Shown one piece after another: positions 8,301-18,624 of a DNA stretch of 64,000 bases. The notes under the pieces were generated by a model. That model was given only the letters and a program-made list of their open reading frames with translations. It made no database searches and was not told the origin of the DNA. The first letter of the stretch is position 1. Each line of letters opens with the position of its first letter. This DNA is from Helicobacter bilis. Lineage in GTDB: Bacteria; Campylobacterota; Campylobacteria; Campylobacterales; Helicobacteraceae. The DNA lies in the NCBI RefSeq assembly GCF_001999985.1, contig NZ_CP019645.1, forward strand, positions 248,001 through 312,000, given 5' to 3'. The position numbers were made by a program, and so were the translations under genes.

Positions 8301-10511
8301 ATGAAAATCACTTACACACTCACAGATGAATCCCCAGCCCTAGCGACCTACTCATTTCTGCCTATCGCAAAGGCTTTTTTAAACCACGCAGACATCAAAG
8401 TAGAGACTGCTGACATTTCGCTAAGTGCTAGAATCTTAGCCCAATTCCCGGAGAATCTAGCTCCAAATCAACGCGTAGAAGACGCCCTAGGTCAGCTTGG
8501 TGAGCTTGTCAAAACGCCAAATGCGAATCTCATTAAAACCCCAAATATCTCCGCTTCAATCCCCCAGCTTAAAAACGCCATAAAAGAGCTACAAGCAAAG
8601 GGCTATAATGTGCCAGATTTCCCAGATGAGCCGAGCAACGAGCAAGAAAAGGCAGTGAAAGAAAAATACCAAAAGGTGCTAGGATCAGCGGTGAATCCTG
8701 TTTTACGGCAGGGTAACTCTGATCGCCGTAGCACCAATGCTGTAAAATCCTACGCACAGAAAAACCCTTACCGAGTAACGCCTTTTGATAAAAACTCAAA
8801 AAGCTGTGTGAGCTATATGAAAGAGGGCGATTTCTTTGATAATGAAAAGGCGGTTTTGATAGAATCTCCCACGACTGCTAAGATTATTTTCAAAGATTCT
8901 AATGGTGAGAAAGTGCTAAAAGATAGGCTAAAACTAGAGGCAAATGAGATACTAGATGCCACCTTTATGGACGCTCAAAAATTGAGTGAATTTTACGCAG
9001 AGCAAATTGAATCCTGCAAAAAGCAAGGCATACTCTTTTCACTGCATTTAAAGGCTACGATGATGAAAGTAAGCGATCCAATCCTTTTTGGCTATGCGGT
9101 GAAAGCGTATTTTAAGGAGCTTTTTACTGAGTTTAAGGACGAGTTAGAATCTTTAGGTGTGAATGCCAATAATGGCATAAGTGAGCTACTTACAAAGATA
9201 GAATCCAGCCCCAAAAAAGCGGCGATTCTTGCGAAATACAATGAGATTTTAGAAAAGTCTGCCAAAATCTCTATGGTAAATTCCGACAAAGGCATTACGA
9301 ATCTGCATATCCCAAGCGATGTCATCGTTGATGCCTCAATGCCTGCTATGCTGAAAAATGGCGCGAGATTATGGGATAAAGACGGCAAGGAATGCGATGC
9401 CAACGCTGTAATCCCTGATAAGACTTATGCGACTATTTATGAAGCCGTGATTGAAGATTTAAAGGCTAATGGAGTGCTAAACCCCGCTACGCTAGGCAGT
9501 GTTAGCAATGTAGGCTTAATGGCGAAAAAAGCTCAAGAGTATGGCTCACACGACAAAACCTTTGTAGCCCCAAATGATGGCGAGTTTATTATCGTAGATT
9601 CTAATGATAACGCGCTGCTTACTCATAGCGTGAAAAAGGGCGATATTTATAGAGCTAATCAAGCGAAATTTGATGCGGTGCAAAACTGGATTGATTTAGG
9701 GATTGAAAGAGCGGATTTGACAGGGGATAAGGCGATTTTCTGGCTTGATTCTAAAAGGGCTAGTAATAAAATTATGATTGATTTAGTTAAGAAACGCTTG
9801 CAAGAAAAGGGTAAAGACATAGCCATTTTAGCCCCAAAGGAAGCGTGTTTAGAATCTTTACGCCTTATCCGTGCTGGGAAAAATGCCATTTCTATCACAG
9901 GCAATGTTTTGCGTGATTATTTGACGGATCTTTTCCCAATTTTGGAGCTTGGCACAAGTGCGAAAATGCTCTCCGTCGTGCCTATGCTAAATGGCGGGGC
10001 GATGTTTGAAACCGGGGCTGGTGGCAGTGCGCCAAAGCAGGTAGAACAGCTCGTGGAGGAAAATCACTTGCGTTGGGATAGCTTGGGTGAGTTTTTAGCC
10101 TTGCAAGCAAGCCTAGAATTCTACGCGCAAAAGCAAAATAGCTCTAAGGCAAAGGTGTTAGCAGATGCGCTAGATTCTGCTACTTCACAATGGCTTGATA
10201 ATAACAAAGCCCCTTCACGCAAAGTGGGCGAAGATGACAACCGCACAAGCCATTTTTACTTGGCGATGTATTTTGCTAGGGCGTTGAGTGAGCAAAAAGT
10301 GGATTCTAGCATTGCAGCATTCTTTACGCCCATTGCTAATGAGTTAGAATCTAAGCAAGATTCTATTAGAGCTGAATTTAACTCCGCTCAAGGCGTGAAA
10401 GTAGATCTAGGCGGATATTATAAATTTGATGACAATAAGGCTGAAAGCGTTATGCGACCGAGTAAAAGCTTTAATGCGGTGATTGAAAGGATTGCAAGTA
10501 AAGGTAACTGA
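8301..10511 (+). CDS. icd: Monomeric NADP-dependent isocitrate dehydrogenase
   Basis: Oxidative decarboxylation of isocitrate to 2-oxoglutarate with NADP+, in the TCA cycle, feeding the glutamate dehydrogenase also encoded here (39495). At 736 residues it is the large single-chain IDH type, not the roughly 420-residue dimeric type. Family hallmarks seen: LRQGNSDRR near residue 134, an early SFLPIAKAF segment, KADGVLNPA-like text as [21 protein letters not shown], and [16 protein letters not shown] stands 7 bases before the ATG. The gene stands alone behind its own promoter. The monomeric type is known from Campylobacter and some Helicobacter, while H. pylori has the dimeric type, which argues against H. 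pylori as the source. Confidence 0.95.
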   Translation: MKITYTLTDESPALATYSFLPIAKAFLNHADIKVETADISLSARILAQFPENLAPNQRVEDALGQLGELVKTPNANLIKTPNISASIPQLKNAIKELQAKGYNVPDFPDEPSNEQEKAVKEKYQKVLGSAVNPVLRQGNSDRRSTNAVKSYAQKNPYRVTPFDKNSKSCVSYMKEGDFFDNEKAVLIESPTTAKIIFKDSNGEKVLKDRLKLEANEILDATFMDAQKLSEFYAEQIESCKKQGILFSLHLKATMMKVSDPILFGYAVKAYFKELFTEFKDELESLGVNANNGISELLTKIESSPKKAAILAKYNEILEKSAKISMVNSDKGITNLHIPSDVIVDASMPAMLKNGARLWDKDGKECDANAVIPDKTYATIYEAVIEDLKANGVLNPATLGSVSNVGLMAKKAQEYGSHDKTFVAPNDGEFIIVDSNDNALLTHSVKKGDIYRANQAKFDAVQNWIDLGIERADLTGDKAIFWLDSKRASNKIMIDLVKKRLQEKGKDIAILAPKEACLESLRLIRAGKNAISITGNVLRDYLTDLFPILELGTSAKMLSVVPMLNGGAMFETGAGGSAPKQVEQLVEENHLRWDSLGEFLALQASLEFYAQKQNSSKAKVLADALDSATSQWLDNNKAPSRKVGEDDNRTSHFYLAMYFARALSEQKVDSSIAAFFTPIANELESKQDSIRAEFNSAQGVKVDLGGYYKFDDNKAESVMRPSKSFNAVIERIASKGN

Positions 10512-10563
10512 TAGTCAAAGCATCTCAATGTTTAAATAAGTTTATAAAATTTGGAGGTAGGAT

Positions 10564-11300
10564 ATGACTTTTAGCTATTTAGTTACACAAGAAAAGCTAG
10601 AAAGTTATTCTAATAGTCAATCCTGGATGCGCAAGGCAAAAGATGATTTTTATACGAGGCTTACAAATAGGCAATTTCCTTGCTTATTTGCCCTAAATGC
10701 TTTTTGTAATAAGGGTATTTTGTTTTTATTTATTGATGACAAGCAAAGCTTATTATTGAATGGCTTAATGGAATATATTAGTTTTGTGAAAAATACACCT
10801 ATAAAAAATAGACTTACTAATCCACTCGTCATATTTTTTAAACAGGAATTTGATACATTGGAAAAAGAACATGTTTTTGCATGGGAGCAAATTCAATTCT
10901 TGCATGACAACGATACACACCCTATCCTTCCCATATTCCACTTGATACAGATAGTCCGCAATGGTGTTTTTGCTTTCAGGATATTGAGTTATTTATAAAT
11001 GTAAGTTGTCCGCACCATGATATGTATAAAAATAGAAATTTAGGTGCTTACATAGCATTTGTGATAAATCCTAGAGAAAATTTTGATTTTGTTGCAAGTG
11101 GCAGTAAAAAAAGTGGCATTAGAGTTAGAGAGCGAATTAGAGAAAGGGTTAAAGATTATAATAATGGTATTATTCCAAAAGAGTTGGGATTTTTTGGTGA
11201 TGAAGATAATAGAGAATGGAGGCAATATACTTTACAAGAAGAGCGAGAAATATTCAAGGTTTGTCCATTTAGATTTTCAGCTAAAAAGGGATTAAGATGA
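10564..11300 (+). pseudogene. YqcI/YcgG family protein, frameshifted
   Basis: The N-terminal frame (10564-10998) and the C-terminal frame (11022-11300) are one gene. Reading the second frame backward through the gap gives SHIPLDTDSPQWCFCFQDIE and then ELFINVSCPHHDMYKNRNL, which continues naturally into GAYIAFVINPRENFD and GFFGDEDNREWRQY, the conserved core of the YqcI/YcgG family. The frame change therefore lies near 10916-10930. The function of the family is not established. The final TGA overlaps the ATG of the LysE-like gene, so the two were once translationally coupled. A single sequencing error could also explain the break. Confidence 0.6.
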
Positions 11301-11989
11301 TACATTTTGATATATTAAGTGCGTATCTTTTGGCAATTATTGCACTCATTGCTACACCCGGTCCCGTTGTTGCCATTGTGATAAAAAATGCTATTAGCAT
11401 ACAAGATTCTAAAACTAATAAACCTATGAAAAATGCCTTCTTTACAATCTGTGGGACAAATCTAGGCTCACTCATACTTATCGCTGTAAGCATTGCGGTG
11501 ATTTTAGGTGTAGCAAAAGTTTCAGAATCTATGCTTGGGATTATGAGTATTGTAGGCTCTTGCTTTATTTTTTATCTAGGATTTAGCTCTCTTTACCACA
11601 CTTTTAAAGCAAAAAAGACACAAACACATTCCCAAATAACAAAGCATAATAATTTACACGAGAATAACCACTTTAATACAAACTCTAAAAGCAAACCATA
11701 CTTTTTACAGGGACTACTTCTAAGCCTATCAAACCCCAAAGACATTTTATTTTTTATCGCCTTTTTTCCGCAATTTTTAGGTATAACGCATTCCATTTAT
11801 CTTAGCATTACAATTCTTACGCTATCGTGGATAGCCCTTGATTTTAGCCTACTTCTTTTTATAAGCTACATTTCCCAAAAGATACAACTAGAGCGATTTG
11901 AAACGCTCATAACAAAGATTAGCGACATTGTGCTTATAATAGTTGGAATCTTTGGCATTGTATATGGAGTAATATCTTTAATGGTATAA
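11297..11989 (+). CDS. LysE/RhtB family exporter
   Basis: Inner-membrane amino-acid exporter of the LysE superfamily, 230 residues with about six hydrophobic segments. The conserved family signature appears near the start as IATPGPVVAIVIKNA, and the second half begins LLLSLSNPKDILFFIAFFPQF, the usual NPK/FFP region. A hydrophilic His/Asn/Ser-rich loop of about 30 residues (around 110-140) splits the halves and is longer than usual. Substrate is unknown. The start overlaps the upstream stop as ATGA. A decayed partial copy lies directly downstream. Confidence 0.8.
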   Translation: MIHFDILSAYLLAIIALIATPGPVVAIVIKNAISIQDSKTNKPMKNAFFTICGTNLGSLILIAVSIAVILGVAKVSESMLGIMSIVGSCFIFYLGFSSLYHTFKAKKTQTHSQITKHNNLHENNHFNTNSKSKPYFLQGLLLSLSNPKDILFFIAFFPQFLGITHSIYLSITILTLSWIALDFSLLLFISYISQKIQLERFETLITKISDIVLIIVGIFGIVYGVISLMV

Positions 11990-12072
11990 TAATTGATACA
12001 AAATTATCTTATTAGCAGCCAAAGTTCAAACAAATAAATATATTGAAATATCCTTACTTTATGGGGATTTGA

Positions 12073-12312
12073 GTGTATTACACCAAGTTGGTTGCCCTTG
12101 TGCTAAAAAATACGCTAAAAGGGCAAGATTCTAAAAGCAAAAGCACACAAGTCTTAAAAATAATCTGCGGGACAAATCTAGGCTCACTCATACTTATCGC
12201 TGTAAGCATTGTGGTGATTTTAGGTGTAGCAAAAGTTTCAGAATCTCTACTTGGGATTATGAGTATTGTGGGCTGTGGCTTTATACTCTATCTTGGTTTT
12301 AGTTCGCTCTAG
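12073..12312 (+). pseudogene. Truncated tandem copy of the LysE-like gene
   Basis: The stretch ICGTNLGSLILIAVSI..VILGVAKVSES and LGIMSIVG..FSSL repeats the middle of the gene at 11297-11989 almost exactly. The part before it still aligns at DNA level (gcccttgtgctaaaaaata against gccattgtgataaaaaatg) but lacks the correct frame, and the copy stops after FSSL. It is a recent duplication that has lost both ends and is not expected to yield a transporter. Confidence 0.75.
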
Positions 12313-12793
12313 AATATCTCAAACAAAGAAAATATAAGAAAGTCTTATCTTATCATATAGATTCTGTAGATTTCAGGTGATTGTAGCCTTGCCTCGTTGT
12401 ATATTTGCTTTTAATATCTTTATGGAAAATAATTAAGACCATTTATTACAGCATTTAATCAATCTTATCTTGACAAATAAATATCTGTCTTTGTATGACC
12501 GATACACACGAACTAGTCGACACTCCACATTTAACTCAAAAATACTAGATTTAAAAAAGATTTGTTATAATTGTAGGTTTACATTATTTCTTGCCATTGT
12601 ATGCCATTACCAAACACACATAAAATCATAATGGACTTACAAAGTGCAGAATGATTGCAGATTATTGTTATTTGTGCAAATATTAAGCAAGGGATTCGTT
12701 CGTGCAAATCATAGGTAAAAATCTGTTTTAAAATTGAACCAGATGTTTGCTTATACTTAACGCAACAAGTCATTTTTAGATTCTAGATTCTGT

Positions 12794-12831
12794 AAAAATT
12801 ACGCCCTAAATCCTGCAAGCCGCCAAGATTT
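12794..12831. repeat. Repeat family C, intergenic copy
   Basis: ATTACGCCCTAAATCCTGCA and the bases that follow match, with a few changes, the thiE segment at 33531-33570 (same orientation as the thiE coding strand). Confidence 0.5.
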
Positions 12832-12854
12832 GATGGGGAATCTAGAATCCACAC

Positions 12855-12995
12855 CAACAGAGCACGCAAACAAAACTACAAATTCTAGCAGTTGTTCTGT
12901 GGCTTTGGCTGAATTGTGATGGTATGAGTTTCTAAGCGATATGACTATCCATCACAATTCAGCCAATCGCCCAAATTGCATAGACAAGGGCGAAT
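12855..12995. repeat. Repeat family B, intergenic copy with an 18-bp perfect palindrome
   Basis: Arms at 12905-12922 and 12949-12966 are perfect inverted repeats (core GGCTGAATTGTGATGG / CCATCACAATTCAGCC) around a 26-base loop. Flanking words GCACGCAAACAAAACTACAA, TTCTAGCAGTTGTTCTGTGG and CATAGACAAGGGCG also occur, slightly changed, in thiE at 33237-33405 on the other strand. Confidence 0.75.
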
Positions 12996-13048
12996 TTTTA
13001 TAGAATCTAGATAGAATCTAAAAATACAGAATATTATAGGGTAAAAAC

Positions 13049-13690
13049 ATGCGATTAGTATTATTTAGCGGTGGAGTAGATAGCACCACAGCATTATTTT
13101 GGAGTAAAAAAGAGTGTGATACACATGCCTTAATCTTTAAATATCCAAGTTTGCATAATAAAAGAGAGATAGATTCTGCTGTGCGGATATGTAAAAATGA
13201 AAATATATCCTACACACTTTTAGATATGAGTAGCGTATTTGTGGGCTTTAAGAGTGCCTTGCTGCAAAATAGCAGTGAGAGCGTTCCACAAGATTCTTAT
13301 AATCTAGAATCTATGGCAAAACTTGTTGTGCCTTTTAGAAATGGGATCTTTCTTAGTGTTGCGGCTGGACTTGCAGAATCTCTTGGCTATAAAGAGATTG
13401 TATTAGCAAATCATGCAGGAGATCATCCACTCTATCCAGACTGCACACAATCTTTTATAGATTCTATGAATGAGAGTATTATGCAAGGAAGTGGTGGTGC
13501 AGTTAAGCTTTGTAGTCCATTTTGTAATTGGGATAAAAAAGAGATAGTAAAGCTTGGTTTAAGTTTGGGTGTTGATTATACAAAGACATATAGTTGTTAC
13601 AGGGGTGGTGAGAAGCATTGTAATACATGTCCTACTTGTATAGAATCTAATGAGAGTTTTTTAGCAAATGGTATTGTTATAGAGAGATAG
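13049..13690 (+). CDS. queC: 7-cyano-7-deazaguanine synthase
   Basis: ATP-dependent conversion of 7-carboxy-7-deazaguanine to preQ0 in queuosine tRNA modification. The PP-loop SGGVDST is at residues 8-14, and the C-terminal zinc site is visible as SCYRGGEKHCNTCPTC. Length 213 is normal for QueC. It stands alone behind a repeat-rich intergenic region; AGATTCTA words are frequent on both sides. No strong ribosome site precedes the ATG, but no alternative start fits the first strand MRLVLFSGG. Confidence 0.93.
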   Translation: MRLVLFSGGVDSTTALFWSKKECDTHALIFKYPSLHNKREIDSAVRICKNENISYTLLDMSSVFVGFKSALLQNSSESVPQDSYNLESMAKLVVPFRNGIFLSVAAGLAESLGYKEIVLANHAGDHPLYPDCTQSFIDSMNESIMQGSGGAVKLCSPFCNWDKKEIVKLGLSLGVDYTKTYSCYRGGEKHCNTCPTCIESNESFLANGIVIER

Positions 13691-13909
13691 CTTTGTATCT
13701 ATAGAATCTAGCATAATCATAGAGATATTTCACCCATAGAATCTAGTCTAATATCGACTTATAGAATCTAAACGCAATATCAATATTACAATCACACAAA
13801 ATAATACCTTTTTAGCTTTTTAAATCTTTAAGAGATGATTTTTACAGCCATTTTATAATAATTTTACAGCGATAGAATACACTACATTAATTTATATGAA
13901 AGGTGTATT

Positions 13910-15247
13910 ATGCAAAAATTTCTTTTAATCCTATGTGTAAATATTATATTTTGCGCGTGTTCTTCTACCTTGCCAACTTTTTCTTATGAGAGTGATTCTA
14001 CACTTAAAAGCAGCATAGAAGAAAAGGCAGCCCACGCATATCCACAAGCCTATTTTGCGGTATTAAGCGATACGCATATCTATGATACAAATCTTGGAAT
14101 AGATGGCGAGGCTTTCAAGGAATATCTCAATAATGATAGAAAAATGCTAGTCCAAAGTGTAGAGATTCTAGAATCTGCCCTAAGTGATATTGCCTCAAAA
14201 AAGCCACAATTTGTGCTAATTTCAGGGGATTTAACAAAAGATGGCGAGATAAGCTCACATGAATTATTACAAAAGCGTTTATACGCATTAAAAGCACAAG
14301 GCATTCAAACCTATGTAGTCCCGGGCAATCATGATATAAATAACTCTCATGCAAGAAGCTTTCATGGTGCTACAACAAAGCAAGTAAAGTCCGCCCAAAA
14401 AGAAGACTTTGCTAGAATCTATGCGGATTTTGGCTACAATCAAGCGATAAAAAAAGATCCAGATTCTCTAAGCTATATTATAGAGCCAGTGGAGGGCTTA
14501 TGGATTTTTGGGCTTGATAGCACGAGATTCCGTGAAAATAACATGAAAAAAGATCCTATTGTAGATGGGAAATTCTATCCGCAAACGCTACAATGGATTG
14601 AAGCAAACTTAATTGAGGCAAATAGAGAGGGAAAAGCAGTCATTGCCTTTTTTCATCACGGAATATTAGAGCATTATACAGGTAATGCGACCTTTTACCC
14701 CGAATATTTGATAGAAAATTTTCAAGCGATAGCAAAAATGTTTGCTTTCTATAATGTCCGCATGGTTTTCACGGGACATTTTCATGCGAATGATATAAGT
14801 ATGCAAGAGTTTAATGGCAAGGTGCTATATGATATTGAGACAGGCTCACTTGTATCCGCACCCTCGCCTTATCGCTTTGTAACACTAAAGGATAATAAGG
14901 CTTTTATCACAACCTCTATTGTAAAAGAGATTCCAAGTGTGCAAGACTTTCAAACATTTGCCACAGAATATACAAAAAATGGCTTTGAAGTGCTTGGCAA
15001 AGCGGTTATGAATAAATTCTTTGTAAGCAAAAAAGACCAAGATATACTAGCACCTTATATCAGCAATGCCTTTATCGCTCATTACAGGGGCGATGAGATG
15101 CCAGAAAAAAATCAAAAGCTTATCCCAGATTCTAAAGAGTTAGGTATGTTTGGCAAACTCGTGCTACATAAAAAGAGAGATTTGATTATAAATATTTGGC
15201 ATGACTTAAAACCGCAAGATAATAATATTGTTTTGGAATTTAAATAA
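13910..15247 (+). CDS. Exported metallophosphoesterase, probable lipoprotein
   Basis: A 445-residue calcineurin-like phosphoesterase. The metal-binding blocks are all present in order: SDTHIYD (about residue 54), SGDLTKDGE, PGNHDINN, FFHHG and TGHFHAND. The N-terminus is a hydrophobic signal ending IIFCACSS, an atypical but plausible lipobox, so the enzyme is probably anchored in the periplasm. Substrate unknown; the family includes cyclic-nucleotide and phospholipid phosphodiesterases. GAAAGG precedes the ATG. The next gene, an outer-membrane protein, follows after 27 bases in the same direction. Confidence 0.82.
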   Translation: MQKFLLILCVNIIFCACSSTLPTFSYESDSTLKSSIEEKAAHAYPQAYFAVLSDTHIYDTNLGIDGEAFKEYLNNDRKMLVQSVEILESALSDIASKKPQFVLISGDLTKDGEISSHELLQKRLYALKAQGIQTYVVPGNHDINNSHARSFHGATTKQVKSAQKEDFARIYADFGYNQAIKKDPDSLSYIIEPVEGLWIFGLDSTRFRENNMKKDPIVDGKFYPQTLQWIEANLIEANREGKAVIAFFHHGILEHYTGNATFYPEYLIENFQAIAKMFAFYNVRMVFTGHFHANDISMQEFNGKVLYDIETGSLVSAPSPYRFVTLKDNKAFITTSIVKEIPSVQDFQTFATEYTKNGFEVLGKAVMNKFFVSKKDQDILAPYISNAFIAHYRGDEMPEKNQKLIPDSKELGMFGKLVLHKKRDLIINIWHDLKPQDNNIVLEFK

Positions 15248-15274
15248 TTATGTTTTAACATATAGGGACAAACT

Positions 15275-16219
15275 ATGAAAAGATTTCAAAAAAGTATTAT
15301 ATGCTTTATGCTTTGCTTTGTTATGGGCTTTGCAGATACTACAAAAGAGAGTGAGAATTTAGAAAAACATTTGCGAGATAATGTAGCACAAAAATTAGAA
15401 TCTAGAATCACAGATTTAAGCGATGAGACAGGCTGGTATTTCACAAATAAGGGCGGATTTAAATACAACTATTTAGGTGCAAGTTACACAAGTCAATTCT
15501 ACTATAAACGCGCATTATTTAGAGATAAACATCCGCTATTTTTTGGGAGTGCTGAAGTAAATAGCGGGATTGAGGCGACTTTTACAAGTTATGGAAGACT
15601 TGGGGCTTTTGTGGATTTTCAGCCATTTAGCTTTTTTGGGATTGTGTTTAATGTAACTTATGAAGGGGCATGGAGTGAGCTTGGCAAACCCGTGCTTATA
15701 GAATCTCAAAGAGATTACGCACATGCGGTTACAGGCGGACCAAAAAGCACAAAAGAAGTCATACGCACAGGTGGCAATACCCTGCTTTTTCAAATCGTCC
15801 CCTATCTTACACTCGGTCTGCCTATAAAAGATGACTTTTTGGTGTTTGTGTATCGCCCTTTTATTACTATATATAAAGCCCTTGATGTAAGTCCTAATAC
15901 ATTTTTATACTATTCCACAGATAATGTTGTAGTAAGACCAAGCGATGTGCATGTAGCCCATGATATTATGTTACTTTATAGTATCACAAGTCTTGGCATA
16001 CGCTTTGGCGTTGATGGCGTGATAGAGCAGATAGGCTCATATAAGGGTATATGGCGACATGGAATCTTTGCGATAGGAATCTATCATAATCCACTAAAGC
16101 AGTATAAAAAACTCACGCCATTTGCCGCCTTAAAGGTTGGGACATGGCTTAGTGATAGATATTTTCAGCATGATTTTACAATATTTGCAGAATGTGGGTT
16201 ACGCTTTAAAGTGTTTTAG
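15275..16219 (+). CDS. Probable outer-membrane beta-barrel protein
   Basis: A 314-residue protein with a signal peptide (MKRFQKSIICFMLCFVMGFA, cleavage expected after Ala20). The mature part alternates aromatic-rich strands (FKYNYLGASYTSQFYYKRALF, GRLGAFVDFQPFSFFGIVF and others) and ends in LRFKVF with a C-terminal Phe, as BAM-assembled barrels do. No assigned function. It follows the metallophosphoesterase gene closely and is probably on the same transcript. Confidence 0.65.
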   Translation: MKRFQKSIICFMLCFVMGFADTTKESENLEKHLRDNVAQKLESRITDLSDETGWYFTNKGGFKYNYLGASYTSQFYYKRALFRDKHPLFFGSAEVNSGIEATFTSYGRLGAFVDFQPFSFFGIVFNVTYEGAWSELGKPVLIESQRDYAHAVTGGPKSTKEVIRTGGNTLLFQIVPYLTLGLPIKDDFLVFVYRPFITIYKALDVSPNTFLYYSTDNVVVRPSDVHVAHDIMLLYSITSLGIRFGVDGVIEQIGSYKGIWRHGIFAIGIYHNPLKQYKKLTPFAALKVGTWLSDRYFQHDFTIFAECGLRFKVF

Positions 16220-16392
16220 CAATGCGTTTGTAGATTTCTACAATATGAATGCTTCAATCTTAAGTAAAGTATATCAAAGTGTGTTTTAGCACATTTTAAG
16301 ATTAACATGCTAGAATATTGCTTTATGTTTATGGAATCCTTTTTGCACTCTGTGTTTTAGCATAAAGATTCTGTATGTAACAAGGAGTTATT

Positions 16393-17694
16393 TTGGATAC
16401 GGATAGTTATCACTCGATTGGTATGGTTTTATTGGCATTTATTCTTATTCTTTTGAATGCTTTTTTTGTGTTATCCGAATTCGCTATGGTAAAAGTTAGA
16501 AAGTCTCGCTTAGAAGAGCTTGTAAAGCAAAATAATCAAGTCGCAAGACTAGCCCTTAAAATGTCTAATTCCCTTGATAGCTATCTCTCCGCTACTCAAC
16601 TTGGCATTACGCTAAGCTCACTTGCACTAGGTTGGGTGGGGAATCATATCACCGCTTTGATTCTATATAGTATGAATGCGATTTTTCAAGTCCATACGCA
16701 GCTTTTAGATACCATTAGTTTGCTTATATCATTTAGTTTGGTAACGCTTCTTCATGTGATTTTAGGTGAGATTGTCCCAAAATCCATTGCTATTGCTAAA
16801 AGTGAGACAGCCTTTTTAGCGATTGCTCGTCCGCTTTATCTGTTTTGGCTTATCTTTTTCCCAGTGATTAAATTCTTTGACTTTGCTTCATCTATGTTTT
16901 TAAAGCTATTAAAAGTTCAAGCCCATAGTGAAGCCCATAGTGATGAAGAGCTAAAAATCATTGTGGGTGAGAGTTTAAAGGGGGGCTTTTTAGATTCTAT
17001 TGAAGGGGAGATTATCAAAAATGCGGTTGATTTCTCCGATACTCTTGCAAGAGAGATTATGACACCTAGAAAAGATATGATATGCCTTGATAAGACTTTG
17101 AGTTATGAAAAAAATATTGAGACTATTATATCAGGTCCTAATCATACGCGTTATCCTTATTGTAATGGCAGTAAAGATAATGTGATAGGCGTTATTCATA
17201 TACGCGATGTGCTTGCGGCAAATATTAAGAATAATTATCAGCCTATTAGCTTTGATTCCTTTGCAAAAAAAATGCTTATCGTCCCAGAGAGTGCCTCAAT
17301 CTCGCAGATTCTATTAAAGATGAATAAAAAGAAAGTAGATACTGCCCTTGTCATTGATGAATACGGTGGCACAGCAGGTATGATTACCTCACAAGATATT
17401 ATGCATGAAATTATGGGTAGCATTGTAATGGATACTAAAGAGAATGCTGATTATAAAAAGCTTGATGATAAAACCTATGAGTTTGATGGCAAGGTGGATT
17501 TAGAAAAGGTTGAGAGTATCTTTGGCTTTGAGTATGATGAAGAGTTTATGCAAGTTACCATTGGTGGCTATGTGCTAACACTCTTTGGCGATATGCCAAA
17601 TATTGGCGATATAATTAGTGATGAAAAATGTCAATATGAAGTCTTAGAGATTGAAGAAACTCGTATAAAAAGGGTGAAAATCACTCTGGGCTAG
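16393..17694 (+). CDS. CNNM/CorC-type transporter-associated protein (hemolysin C-like)
   Basis: A 433-residue inner-membrane protein with DUF21 membrane domain (residues about 1-190, including LSALALGWVG-like text as LSSLALGWVGN and HVILGEIVPKSIAI), a pair of CBS domains (about 200-335, EIMTPRKDM and VIDEYGGTAGMIT) and a C-terminal CorC/HlyC domain (about 345-430, VTIGGYVLTLFG). The family acts in Mg2+/divalent cation efflux. The TTG start at 16393 is supported by AAGGAG six bases upstream and by lack of any suitable ATG. Confidence 0.88.
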   Translation: MDTDSYHSIGMVLLAFILILLNAFFVLSEFAMVKVRKSRLEELVKQNNQVARLALKMSNSLDSYLSATQLGITLSSLALGWVGNHITALILYSMNAIFQVHTQLLDTISLLISFSLVTLLHVILGEIVPKSIAIAKSETAFLAIARPLYLFWLIFFPVIKFFDFASSMFLKLLKVQAHSEAHSDEELKIIVGESLKGGFLDSIEGEIIKNAVDFSDTLAREIMTPRKDMICLDKTLSYEKNIETIISGPNHTRYPYCNGSKDNVIGVIHIRDVLAANIKNNYQPISFDSFAKKMLIVPESASISQILLKMNKKKVDTALVIDEYGGTAGMITSQDIMHEIMGSIVMDTKENADYKKLDDKTYEFDGKVDLEKVESIFGFEYDEEFMQVTIGGYVLTLFGDMPNIGDIISDEKCQYEVLEIEETRIKRVKITLG

Positions 17695-17763
17695 ACTAGA
17701 TTCTATGCTTTTGGGTTAGCTTTTTCTTATTACAATAATGAAAATATTTATTTGGAGATATTG

Positions 17764-18615
17764 TTGCGATTTAATACTATTGTGTATTCTTATCTATTTT
17801 TTGCCCTTTTTGTTTTTAATGCGTTAGCTCTTTTAAGTGCAGAATTTATGCCTATTTTCTCACAGCTTTTTACTCTATTAGCAGAAGATGGTCGCATATA
17901 TGATATATTCTCTTGTATTCTGCTTTTTGTCGTGCTTTTAACACTTCTTAGTATGCCTATCCGCATGTATAAACAAAGGCAAACTTTAGGCAAAACAGCA
18001 CCTTTTATAGTCAGTATTACCGCTTTTATTTTGTTATGTATTGTATGTGTATTATTGTATTGGCTAAGTGGAAAGATTTTTGAAAAAGATTCTATGGACT
18101 TGCTACTTAGTGAAAAAAATGTCATGCAGACATGGCAGTCTTACTATACTTCATTTGAGTTTTTTATCTCATTTGCATGCTGGATTTTATTTATTATCTT
18201 GCCTTTAGCTTATAAGGCACTCTCTCTAAAGATTAATATAGAGCATAGAATCGGTAAATCCATGCTTATTTTAGAGCCAAGTATAACGACTATCATCATA
18301 TTTATGAGTGCAAATGCCTATCACCCCTATTTTTCGCCCTTAGTGAGTAAATATATCCATTTTACTTGTTTTGTGATGGCAAATATATTACTACTTTATG
18401 TGCTATTTCGCAATAAAAAGCTATTTGGATTCTATGAATATGCAAATATTATTTTACTTTCTCTTAGCATTTTATATTTTGTGCTATGTAGTAGCAGTAT
18501 GCTTCGTGGCGAGTTTTTTAACGCACAGCTTACACTTTATGCGTTAGGCATTGCTTCATGGTGTAGTGAATGGCTTTATAATCAAGAGATTGTCAGCGAA
18601 CAAATCGCATCATAA
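17764..18615 (+). CDS. Polytopic membrane protein of unknown function
   Basis: A protein of about 283 residues dominated by hydrophobic segments (roughly eight), with a soluble loop near residues 110-135. I do not recognise a family. The frame is open from 17752, but GGAG at 17754-17757 places TTG 17764 (or TTG 17761) at a suitable distance; no ATG is available. It ends 9 bases before fmt on the same strand, so the two are probably co-transcribed. Confidence 0.6.
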   Translation: MRFNTIVYSYLFFALFVFNALALLSAEFMPIFSQLFTLLAEDGRIYDIFSCILLFVVLLTLLSMPIRMYKQRQTLGKTAPFIVSITAFILLCIVCVLLYWLSGKIFEKDSMDLLLSEKNVMQTWQSYYTSFEFFISFACWILFIILPLAYKALSLKINIEHRIGKSMLILEPSITTIIIFMSANAYHPYFSPLVSKYIHFTCFVMANILLLYVLFRNKKLFGFYEYANIILLSLSILYFVLCSSSMLRGEFFNAQLTLYALGIASWCSEWLYNQEIVSEQIAS

Positions 18616-18624
18616 GGGGGAATT

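Larger units (their letters stand above)
12313..13048. other. Intergenic region with composite repeat
   Basis: No gene seen in about 730 bases. The first 450 bases are plain AT-rich sequence. From about 12780 to 13010 the region consists of repeat modules (families C and B) that also form the insertion inside thiE. Confidence 0.6.
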
